A DNA stretch of 64,000 nucleotides from the NCBI RefSeq assembly GCF_009372235.1, contig NZ_SULL01000013.1, positions 186,001 to 250,000 on the forward strand, in the 5' to 3' direction. This document shows, piece by piece, positions 57,057 through 64,000 of the stretch. Each line of letters begins with the position of its first letter. Position 1 is the stretch's first letter. The notes under the pieces were generated by a model. That model ran no database searches. It worked only from the letters and a program-made list of their open reading frames with translations, and was not told the DNA's origin. The translations under genes were made by a program, and so were the position numbers. The DNA is from Dickeya oryzae. GTDB taxonomy: Bacteria; Pseudomonadota; Gammaproteobacteria; Enterobacterales; Enterobacteriaceae.

Positions 57057-58565
57057 CTATTGGCTACATACAGCCCATACAGTGATCCCTGTCATATTCT
57101 GACTACTGTCACCACAAAGGCCGTACCAGCCGTTTGAAGCAGGCTGACTCTTGATGATGAAACCTAATCCAGCGGATGACAGGCAACTCACACCACCGGA
57201 AATAAGGTGTTCATTAGATGCACAGTTTACCACGCCTGCGGAATTCCGATTTAAATTACTTGAACCAAAATCAGCAGAACGAACTATTGTTGATGCTCCA
57301 AATGAAGACCAGATACCGTTTACGCATGACATAGCCTTTCCTGCTCCATCTCTGCCGATTAATCCATTCGGCGAGCATCCCCACCCAGCATTAGCCTGAC
57401 CATTTATATAGATAAATTCCCCTGAATTAATCCGCCCGTTAGCATCGATATTCCCGTTGGAATGCACATAGTTTGAGTTTATATTCCCGCTTGCCCATAT
57501 ATAGGAAGCATTAACCGTTCCATTAGCATCGATGTTGCCATTAGAATGAACATAACCACCATATAACCCGCCACTGGTCTGAACATTCTTGCCGCCATAA
57601 GCGTTAATGGTTGCCGTATCTGCCATATTCCAGCCACCGCCGTATTTCTGGAAATAAATCCCACCATCACCTAATGTTCTGAACCAGTTTTGCGTATAGG
57701 TTTCACCACGAGATACTACGGTTGTACCTGTAACAGTATTATTGGCATTGATATTCCCGTTAACCTGAGTGTTCCCCGCCACGGTTAGATCCGCACCTAC
57801 TGTCGCCTCGCCAACAGTTTTAAGTACCCCCGTTGTCGTTGTCCCAGCCGCAGTGATATTTTGAGCGTTGTATATGCTCTGACCACCCATATTCAGATCG
57901 CCCGTCATAGGGAGTGTTCCATCACGACGCAGGTAAACAGAATACATTGATGAATCATATCCCACACGATAAGCCAGAAGCCCCGCAGCGGTGATATTGC
58001 TGTAGTCCGTAGAAAGTTCTGACCACTGCCCGCCATAACCTGATGCAGCGGTAGTTGTTTTTGTCATTCCACTGTCAATGCCCGCCGCCTGCATTGCTTT
58101 ACCCAACAAGTCATAACGGACTTTCCCGCCATCAGTCCATACGTTCGTCGTCGTAATCAGGCCATTAATGATGTAGTTGGGAACGTTCCCTGAACGTCTC
58201 AAAAAAATTTTATATGAAGATTTTTGCGCATTAACACCAGAAAAAGAGGAAGGTAATAACCCTTCATTCACCAGCGTCTGATAGGTAATTTCGCAGACTG
58301 AACCCGAACACGTTCTTGGTCCCGGATCACTTGACTGGTTGGTACTGGATATCAGGGTAGAAAGTTTGTCATAACGGATATTGATATAGCCATTTACCGC
58401 CTCACCCATTTGCTTTATCTGTTCACCTACAGCTTTAGCAACAACAGTTTCCTGTTCGTTTTTCATATCCTGAAATTTCATAAAAGTCACTGTGGTTCCA
58501 ACACCCAGCACCAAAATGAGTTCTAACAGTGAGAACCCTGTCTTATTTTGTTTTTTCATTTTCAT
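57057..58565 (-). CDS. pilV: PilV-type type IVb pilus tip adhesin (shufflon-like)
   Basis: 502 residues. The prepilin leader ends KTGF with cleavage at Gly10/Phe11 and Glu15 at +5 (FSLLE), followed by a hydrophobic helix. The long constant region has the PilV pattern DGTLPMTGDLNMGG and repeated HSNGNIDANG units. The boundary GWGCSPNGLIGRDGAG is where plasmid shufflon segments usually begin; a distinct ~90-residue C-terminal tip with paired Cys follows. No other pil genes and no shufflon recombinase are present in the window, so function on its own is doubtful. Confidence 0.82.
   Translation of the reverse strand: MKMKKQNKTGFSLLELILVLGVGTTVTFMKFQDMKNEQETVVAKAVGEQIKQMGEAVNGYINIRYDKLSTLISSTNQSSDPGPRTCSGSVCEITYQTLVNEGLLPSSFSGVNAQKSSYKIFLRRSGNVPNYIINGLITTTNVWTDGGKVRYDLLGKAMQAAGIDSGMTKTTTAASGYGGQWSELSTDYSNITAAGLLAYRVGYDSSMYSVYLRRDGTLPMTGDLNMGGQSIYNAQNITAAGTTTTGVLKTVGEATVGADLTVAGNTQVNGNINANNTVTGTTVVSRGETYTQNWFRTLGDGGIYFQKYGGGWNMADTATINAYGGKNVQTSGGLYGGYVHSNGNIDANGTVNASYIWASGNINSNYVHSNGNIDANGRINSGEFIYINGQANAGWGCSPNGLIGRDGAGKAMSCVNGIWSSFGASTIVRSADFGSSNLNRNSAGVVNCASNEHLISGGVSCLSSAGLGFIIKSQPASNGWYGLCGDSSQNMTGITVWAVCSQ
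57309..57327 (-). repeat. Degenerate sfx-like shufflon site inside pilV
   Basis: At the junction of the constant and variable parts of PilV, the minus strand reads ATGCGTAAACGGTATCTGG, which matches the plasmid R64 sfx consensus GTGCCAATCCGGTnnnTGG at about 11 of 16 fixed positions. No second copy was found nearby, so inversion cannot occur in this locus as it stands. Confidence 0.4.
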
Positions 58566-58742
58566 CGTCCTTTTTTATTTTCACGTACTATTCAATTAAC
58601 AAAAATGAAAAAGTGGTCAAGAGCGGGAAATGTAAATCCATAAAAAACGAATAATAAGGCATCAAACACATTTATAGTATCTGCATTATTTTATCGTTTA
58701 TAGTATGATGTGTATGACGTTCAACATTCAGGATAAATGATA

Positions 58743-59144
58743 ATGAGTGAAGCCCTAAAAATATTAAATAACATTCGCACCCTCCGTGCTCAGGCTCGTG
58801 AAACCGATCTGGCAACACTGGAAGAAATGCTGGAAAAGCTGACTGCCATTGTTGAAGACCGGCGTGAAGAAGAAGCCAGCGCACAGCAACAAAACGCAGA
58901 GCGTCAGGCTAAAATCGAAGCCTTACGCGCCAGACTGCTGGAAGATGGTATTGATCCGTCTGAACTGCTCGACGCTGGTGTTACCAGCAAAACAGCAAAA
59001 ACCAAACGCACTCCCCGTCCTGCCAAGTACAAATATACCGACGAAAACGGCAACGAACAGACGTGGACAGGTCAGGGGCGGACACCTAAAGCTATCGCCG
59101 CAGCGCTGGAAAGTGGTAAAACTCTGGAAGACTTTGCTATCTGA
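58743..59144 (+). CDS. H-NS family nucleoid protein (element-borne paralogue)
   Basis: 133 residues. The N-terminal oligomerisation region [20 protein letters not shown] is identical in style to H-NS. A coiled coil lies to about residue 65, then a linker and the C-terminal DNA-binding domain with [12 protein letters not shown], the AT-hook-like core. The start at 58743 aligns with H-NS; the ATG two codons earlier has worse spacing. The linker [13 protein letters not shown] differs from chromosomal H-NS. Such paralogues on islands help silence the island or modulate host H-NS targets. Confidence 0.88.
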   Translation: MSEALKILNNIRTLRAQARETDLATLEEMLEKLTAIVEDRREEEASAQQQNAERQAKIEALRARLLEDGIDPSELLDAGVTSKTAKTKRTPRPAKYKYTDENGNEQTWTGQGRTPKAIAAALESGKTLEDFAI

Positions 59145-59171
59145 TAAAGAAACGCAGCATCCACGAAAACG

Positions 59172-59205
59172 AATCCGCTAGTCTATAGTTAGCGGATTTA
59201 TTATA
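59172..59205 (+). terminator. Terminator after the hns-like gene
   Basis: 9-bp stem AATCCGCTA/TAGCGGATT (59172-59180, 59190-59198) with 9-base loop, followed by TATTATATT. It lies 28 bases beyond the stop. Confidence 0.65.
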
Positions 59206-59225
59206 TTACGCGAAGAGATTGTTAT

Positions 59226-59774
59226 ATGGATGATTACATTTACCGCATCGATACCGCTGTAAAACTTAAAAAAATACAGGATAGCTTATTTCGCGCTAAA
59301 AGATGGGAAAACAGAAATGGGATAGACTATCCCCATAAGCTTCTAAAAGACCGCTACGCAGAACTCGCGCCAGCCGAGGGGGTTTACTTAATGTGCTTCT
59401 ATTCAAGCCAGCAAAAAGCCGAAATATCATTGAAAAATGATTTCTCCTATTTCGGGGATTGTCAGATTTCACGTTGTCGTAAAAAAGCTGTATTAGATTC
59501 TGGTTTTAGCGAAAGTTGGGATGATGGTTTTCCTGTTGGAGAGGCTTATTTATTTTGGTGTCAGGAAGTACTGAACCAAAGTAACACTAAATTCTCATCC
59601 ACGGGTATTTCTTTAGAGCACATTGAAACAATGAGACAGGGAGAATGGATATCACTAATCGATTACCTAAAAAATAATTCACCCTCTGTTAATACAACAT
59701 TGGAATCATTTTCACCACCCAAAGATATATCAGGGGTTCAAAGCAAAAAAGCATGGTGGAAATTTTGGTCATGA
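59226..59774 (+). CDS. Hypothetical protein
   Basis: 182 residues starting MDDYIYRIDTAVKLKK. No family is recognised. There is no signal peptide or membrane helix; several Trp and Cys residues are present, and the C-terminus ends in KKAWWKFWS. An AGAGATT-type ribosome site precedes the ATG. It is convergent with the next gene, overlapping it by 6 bases at the 3' ends, and follows the hns-like gene. Confidence 0.6.
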   Translation: MDDYIYRIDTAVKLKKIQDSLFRAKRWENRNGIDYPHKLLKDRYAELAPAEGVYLMCFYSSQQKAEISLKNDFSYFGDCQISRCRKKAVLDSGFSESWDDGFPVGEAYLFWCQEVLNQSNTKFSSTGISLEHIETMRQGEWISLIDYLKNNSPSVNTTLESFSPPKDISGVQSKKAWWKFWS

Positions 59775-60134
59775 AAAATCAGAAGTATCTATCTTCAGGA
59801 AACGGAACGTGATGAACTCGTGTACAGGATATTCATTTTCAACGGGGAGAAGACCGCTGATATATTCCTTCAAACTATCTCGGCAATGCTCTGGTATATC
59901 CGAATCAATTAAAGCCTTTAGATTTTTAAGTTCAATCAATCGAATTACTTTCCCATAATCAATTATAACAAATTTTTCTTCTCTCAAATAGACCAATATT
60001 TCTATGATAGTGAACAATAATCTACAACCTCTACCGTGCCAAATATAATCACTTTCGATTGATGGTAATTGTTCGAAAATCATTCCATATATATCTTCAG
60101 GCGTTCCTGTAGAAAATATTTCTTTAGAATACAT
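59769..60134 (-). pseudogene. Probable fragment of a TrbC/DotL-like conjugation ATPase
   Basis: 121 residues. The block SDYIWHGRGCRLLFTIIEILVY followed by LREEKFVIIDYGKVIRL and IPEHCRDSLKEYISGLLP resembles the middle of TrbC-type coupling ATPases of IncI plasmids and related elements. Those proteins are several times longer and need Walker motifs, none of which are here. So this is best read as a remnant. The similarity is from memory and moderate; a free-standing small protein is the alternative. Confidence 0.4.
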
Positions 60135-60198
60135 ATTTCCCCTATTTTTATTTTATCTGAATTGGCTACCGCGCCCTCTAGGGCTTGCTCAACAGCTC

Positions 60199-60227
60199 AC
60201 CGACCTAAAAGCAAGTTTTAGGTCGGT
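60199..60227. terminator. Bidirectional terminator-like hairpin
   Basis: 12-bp perfect stem ACCGACCTAAAA/TTTTAGGTCGGT with a 5-base loop (GCAAG), between the ATPase fragment and the traD-like gene. It fits termination of the minus-strand traD-like transcript. Confidence 0.6.
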
Positions 60228-60253
60228 TCACCGTTCGGACGTGAAAAAAATAA

Positions 60254-60538
60254 TTAACATTTGGATTTATTTATAACATTTTCGATATAGATTTGGCCCT
60301 GTGCTCTATACCCTTCAATATCACGCTCAGATAGATTAGATATATTGAGCAGAACACCAAAGACTAATTCTTTATCTACATAACCAATATCACAACCTAA
60401 GACTTTGGCAACCTCTGCACCGAAAATAATTTTCTGGCGAGTATTTTCTTTTTTCGTTTGCTGTTTCTTTTTGGCTTCCAAGAAATATAAACGTTCCTGT
60501 GCTGAAGCAATTTGTTGTTTGATATCTTTTCTGGTCAT
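60254..60538 (-). CDS. TraD/MobC-like relaxosome accessory protein
   Basis: 94 residues. The N-terminal half is a basic coiled coil (MTRKDIKQQIASAQERL, then KKKQQTKKENTRQK); the second half KIIFGAEVAKVLGCDIGYVDKE resembles the conserved end of small TraD (PF06412-type) mobilization proteins. It overlaps the upstream gene by 4 bases (ATGA). No relaxase is seen in the window. Assignment is tentative. Confidence 0.5.
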   Translation of the reverse strand: MTRKDIKQQIASAQERLYFLEAKKKQQTKKENTRQKIIFGAEVAKVLGCDIGYVDKELVFGVLLNISNLSERDIEGYRAQGQIYIENVINKSKC

Positions 60539-60798
60539 TTATGTTCTCCCCAATGTTTTTTCTTGTTGGCATAAGGGACATTCGCATAATCATAACCATA
60601 ACCATTACCAATTTGTTTCTTGACTGACTTAATCTTCAATTTAAATTGTTGCTTTATCTGGTGCTGCTTTGCTTTTTCCCTTATCTGGTTTACTATTTTC
60701 TCTGCTTCTAAATAAGCTTGTTCTGTATCAGTATAGATACCATCATCAAGAAGCCTTTTAGCTTCCCAATCAATGGCTTCATCATTATTCTTATACAT
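60535..60798 (-). CDS. Small hypothetical protein, operon with traD-like gene
   Basis: 87 residues starting MYKNNDEAIDWEAKRL, highly charged and mostly helical, with a C-terminal Tyr/Asn/Lys-rich tail. GGAGG lies just before the ATG (61-base AT-rich leader visible above it). Coupled by a 4-base overlap to the TraD-like gene, which suggests a shared role in DNA mobilization. Confidence 0.6.
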   Translation of the reverse strand: MYKNNDEAIDWEAKRLLDDGIYTDTEQAYLEAEKIVNQIREKAKQHQIKQQFKLKIKSVKKQIGNGYGYDYANVPYANKKKHWGEHK

Positions 60799-61177
60799 TA
60801 CACCTCCTTGTTTTTGTTATATCATCATTTACCATATTTTGAATAATTATCAATACAAGAAGATAACTTTATTTGATAAAATATAAAAAACAATAATTAT
60901 ATTGATACTCCACATCACAGAATTTTCCCCATTAAAATTAATACTGTTTCATCAGAGTCTCACATCATTTTCACTTTTCATTTTATCCAATTCAATAGAA
61001 AACATATAGAATGCTTTACCAAAAAGATATTAGATCATAGATAAAAAGATATATTACAGATGCAGATAAAGGGATTTAGACAGGGAGCTGCAGCATATGG
61101 CTGGTTATTATTTAATATATACAGACATTAGATTATAGTAAATTTTCTACAGCATGGAGTTTAAGTTGGTATGGGGA
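60799..61177. other. AT-rich intergenic region
   Basis: About 380 very AT-rich bases without a gene. It carries the promoter of the 60535 operon (minus) and the 3' flank of the RelA/SpoT-like gene. No clear hairpin terminator was found. Confidence 0.55.
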
Positions 61178-62179
61178 TTAATACCCAATGCCGCTACTTA
61201 TACCAACATCACTTAAAATCATTCTCAATTCATTTAAATATCCGGGCAAAGGCCATTCGCTCTGTAATTTGCTACTGTCTTCAGTGATTGCGATCCAGTA
61301 GGCAAAAATAACCACAGGCTGAGCGAAAAATAAATTAGCCATTGCTCTTTGTTGAATCTTAGTTGGTATATATTTCTTCTCATTAAGAAGATTAATTAAT
61401 TTTGTTAAAAGATCATCTTGGATAAAACCTCTATATTCATCCAAAAAACAATAGTTAATTTTATCTTCCTTATTTAAATAAGACCCACCAATTTTATTTA
61501 TATAAAGTTCTTTTAGCTCCTCTAAAAAATCATTTCTTGGTTTGTTCGTATCGCATAAAAGCTTCATCGTATTACAAAATAATTCATCCGTTGTCTCCAT
61601 TAATGCCATACTTCGTGCAATTTGGCGTTCAGCTTTTTTGGGTACAGGGCCAACAGGTTTATAAACGCTATCATGAACTAATTCTGCATATGCATGTTGC
61701 AATAATGTCCTAACTTGCACTTCGCAGCACATATCTGTAGTAATATTTACTCCCGATATCACACTATCTACTTTTAGTCTAACTTCAAAGTGCTTGGATT
61801 GATAGTCAAATAATTTAGGGTTCGCCTCTATATCATCCTGATAGTCTTTAGATACAATAACTGTCCATTCTTCATGACCTTGAATGATATTACAAATTCT
61901 CTCAATATCATCTGAGAGTAAAACAACAAAACGAACTCCGACGAGATCCGTCATCTGCTGGATGGGATTGTTATAACCTTTTCGACCAACCTTCCCTAAG
62001 GCTGACTCAATGCCTTTAACTCTCGGCGTGGGTTCTACCTTGATGAAGTATTTTGCTTCTTCTTCACCGAGTTGTTTAGTCAAAGTCGCATTGATTTCAG
62101 ACGCAATATGTTTACCCCACGCTTCATAAGCAGCATGGTTTTCAACAAGATAACGTCTGAAATCCTCAATTCTAATCAT
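61178..62179 (-). CDS. Stand-alone RelA/SpoT-domain nucleotidyltransferase
   Basis: 333 residues with an apparently complete RelA/SpoT synthetase fold and no HD hydrolase, TGS or ACT domain. Conserved positions as read: Arg53/Lys55/Ser59/Lys63 (PRVKGIESALGK), Asp78 and Arg83 (MTDLVGVRF), Tyr126-x-Ser128-x-His130 and Glu153/Gln155/Arg157 (CCEVQVRT), then AELVHD. A helical C-terminal extension (about 180-333) is unassigned. Family members make alarmones or, as toxic small synthetases, modify tRNA or nucleotides. It overlaps the NA37-type gene by 4 bases, so both act together. Confidence 0.85.
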   Translation of the reverse strand: MIRIEDFRRYLVENHAAYEAWGKHIASEINATLTKQLGEEEAKYFIKVEPTPRVKGIESALGKVGRKGYNNPIQQMTDLVGVRFVVLLSDDIERICNIIQGHEEWTVIVSKDYQDDIEANPKLFDYQSKHFEVRLKVDSVISGVNITTDMCCEVQVRTLLQHAYAELVHDSVYKPVGPVPKKAERQIARSMALMETTDELFCNTMKLLCDTNKPRNDFLEELKELYINKIGGSYLNKEDKINYCFLDEYRGFIQDDLLTKLINLLNEKKYIPTKIQQRAMANLFFAQPVVIFAYWIAITEDSSKLQSEWPLPGYLNELRMILSDVGISSGIGY

Positions 62180-63267
62180 TCCTGACTTTTCAACCGCCCT
62201 TTAACTTTAAGTGTAGTAGAGTCATCATCATCATCTGTTTTTTCAATCTGTACCAGTTCTTTTAATTGATCTGGTGGTATGGATATCCATACATCGCTTG
62301 TAAACACTAGCTTACTTCTTCGACGAAGTTTTTTCTTAATATAATCAGTATCTTTAGATACTGAATTCTGCGGAAAACCTTTTTGAACCATAAATGATTG
62401 ATAACTCGCCTGTAATTCTTGAGGAAGATGTTCCGTAGCAAACGAAGCAGTACTCAAAGTTGCTTTCTGGCTTCGCAGTTCAGAACGCAATGACTCGTGT
62501 AAATCAAATTTAGTTTCTTCATCCACCGGAGCCTGATTGATGAAATTTCGCGTGTGTTCAAAAAAATCCTGAGTCAATTTCTTGGAGGACTTTTCGATCC
62601 CCATACCAAGAAAAACGCTGTAAAAATAACCAGCAGCATTTTTAGTTTCTGTCGATGTCATCAAATGATCAAATAAAAACGAACGATAATATTGCGTATC
62701 ATAACGGCCATCAATTAATTCATGTCCTGACTCACATTCAATCAATATACCTATTTTATAAAGGCGTTGGGTTGGCGTAAGCAATAAATCAGCAATATAC
62801 TCCATCGCTATTTTTTCAGGAGTATCATTAGTCCGAAATCCATTTTGCATTTCAGCACGTAGTACAGCCAAGAAGGGGCAGGCTTGATCACCAATTTTTC
62901 CTGTAATGATTACTAACACACCACCAGAAACTTTCCCTGCACTGTATTGAGCCTCTGTCAATTTAGACGCCAATCGTTTGGATACGTCAATAAATGATTG
63001 ACCTTCGACATGCAGAACAGACGTTGTTAGCGTAAAAAAACTATCATTACCGGTATCGGTAATAGACATTTCAATACCATGAGATTTATTGCCTAAGGCT
63101 TCTGTTATACGAACCTGTAGTGCATCTAAAGCATCTTGTTCTAACGTTATTAACTGATTGCTCAACTTAGGTGGAACCATTTGCTTATCTGGAGATCTTG
63201 GGAAGATTCTATGAGCAATAATTCGGTCGATCATCACCCCCTCAAAAGAAAAACCTACATTTGTCAT
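62176..63267 (-). CDS. 37-kDa nucleoid-associated protein family (NdpA/YejK-like)
   Basis: 363 residues resembling the NA37/NdpA family: FEGVMIDRIIAHRIF at the N-terminus, LTEAQYSAGKVSGGVLVIIT, the central FLAVLRAEMQNGFRT strand and a C-terminal LVFTSDVWISIP. Chromosomal YejK is a DNA-bound nucleoid protein; this one is an element-borne relative. It starts at ATG 63267 with GGAG 5 bases before. Its stop overlaps the RelA/SpoT-like gene start (ATGA). Possible role: DNA or nucleoid sensor controlling the downstream enzyme (inference). Confidence 0.8.
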   Translation of the reverse strand: MTNVGFSFEGVMIDRIIAHRIFPRSPDKQMVPPKLSNQLITLEQDALDALQVRITEALGNKSHGIEMSITDTGNDSFFTLTTSVLHVEGQSFIDVSKRLASKLTEAQYSAGKVSGGVLVIITGKIGDQACPFLAVLRAEMQNGFRTNDTPEKIAMEYIADLLLTPTQRLYKIGILIECESGHELIDGRYDTQYYRSFLFDHLMTSTETKNAAGYFYSVFLGMGIEKSSKKLTQDFFEHTRNFINQAPVDEETKFDLHESLRSELRSQKATLSTASFATEHLPQELQASYQSFMVQKGFPQNSVSKDTDYIKKKLRRRSKLVFTSDVWISIPPDQLKELVQIEKTDDDDDSTTLKVKGRLKSQE

Positions 63268-64000
63268 ACTTACTCCATAATAAGCTGAAATTAATAAATC
63301 ATTTTAGTTTTTGGCAATACTTCTGTTTCGCAAGCATAGTCCTAACCGTGTCAAGAGTCACCAGATGTTCAGATGAAGAGGCCCGACAGTTTTCAACCAG
63401 CACACTATCTTTACTAGACAACTTAACTACAGGAGGCGGTTACCGGTCAAAACAGACAGAACGACAGTTCCTGCTATTCCAGCCAGATAGTCACTATCTG
63501 GTATCTGGCTCGCACTACCCGCTTTCATAGTTACTTTTTTGCGTTTTATTCACGTATCCAATCTATCCGTAACTATCTTGCTAAAAAGCAAGTCAGTGGA
63601 TCACTGCCTCAAGAGAAACACCAACCATTTTAAATGAAATAATTATCATTGAAAGTTAATTCGATTAAGGAATTTATAGATTGTGTAATGGTGGTAATCA
63701 TAATATACCACCATAATGAAAAATGAGAACACCATATGTTCACGATCGACTCATAGGGTGATGTCAAACAGATCGTTGCAACGTGCTTACTCCCTGCAGA
63801 AGTCGCGAAACTGGGAATGTTAGTGCTGGATCAGAGCCGTTCAATGTCCAGAATTCAAGGAGCATTTTTCGAATGAAATCACACTATTTCGTCAGCTAGT
63901 TAACGAAAATCGTCAATGTTACAGTTAGTTAAAAGTAATGAAACACAGCGAAAAATGAAACATACAAACAATGCACATAAAATCCCGCTGCTTTTAAAAC
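63268..64000. other. Right end of window, no confident gene
   Basis: About 730 AT-rich bases. A plus-strand frame at 63261-63530 (89 codons) overlaps the NA37 gene start and has no ribosome site or family; it may be a decayed gene end. A 9-bp inverted repeat lies at 63688-63696/63706-63714. A short frame around 63765-63880 reads coding-like (VAKLGMLVLDQSR) but has a stop just upstream. No copy of the tRNA-Asn 3' end is visible, so the element continues to the right. Confidence 0.5.

Noticed and set aside
63261..63530. 89-codon plus-strand frame at the right end
   Set aside because: Its start overlaps the divergent NA37-type gene and it lacks a ribosome site; it may be a decayed tail of an older gene but cannot be named.
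53227..64000. Search for a CRISPR array or complete restriction-modification system
   Set aside because: No regularly spaced repeats, cas genes or DNA methyltransferase are visible; only the single Mrr-like nuclease.

Overview
The window reads as the chromosome of an enterobacterium of the Dickeya/Pectobacterium group. The gene order rhlE-ybhGFSRP-clsB-ybhL-moaEDCBA-ybhK-uvrB-bioDCFB/bioA, yohJK-cdd and mtfA-tRNA-Asn matches Escherichia coli. The 654-residue family 3 beta-glucosidase/xylosidase fits BgxA, described from Erwinia (Dickeya) chrysanthemi. The genus is inferred by eye, not proven.

1-53226 is core genome with local insertions. It opens with a partial pepT, an AraC regulator divergent from an EamA exporter, rhlE, and the ybhG-F-S-R ABC efflux operon running into ybhP and clsB. 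A 0.2 kb array of short hairpins (11940-12156) precedes ybhL. A Fur-type sfuABC ferric iron operon follows, then moaABCDE behind a molybdenum cofactor riboswitch. Next come a cyanide-insensitive-type bd oxidase (cydA, cydB and a 46-residue DUF2474 gene), ybhK, a VOC protein, LexA-boxed uvrB, and the biotin genes bioBFCD/bioA around a BirA-type operator. Compared with E. coli, sfuABC, cydAB and the VOC gene look like discrete insertions, and cecR is missing.

32667-49040 holds an MFS exporter with tiny coupled upstream ORFs and an AraC regulator, a DUF2269-like membrane protein, bgxA, yohJK, a solitary PD-(D/E)XK nuclease-like gene, cdd with a CRP-type site, malic enzyme, moeAB, a thioesterase, a TPR glycosyltransferase and a WrbA-like flavodoxin. 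Together with moaABCDE, moeAB gives most of the molybdopterin pathway.

49130-51680 is a phage-tail remnant (discoidin-domain tail fibre plus a tail-completion-like gene) beside tRNA-Ser(CGA). mtfA and tRNA-Asn(GUU) follow.

53227-64000 is an AT-rich integrative element with a P4-type integrase just downstream of tRNA-Asn. Its right end is not visible. It carries a membrane-anchored Mrr-like nuclease, a small secreted protein, a lone PilV-type pilin adhesin, an H-NS paralogue, probable conjugation remnants, several unknowns, and a two-gene operon that overlaps by 4 bases and joins a 37-kDa nucleoid-associated protein (NA37/YejK family) to a stand-alone RelA/SpoT synthetase domain. That last pair is the best candidate here for an undescribed system, possibly a defence or toxin module; no function has been shown.
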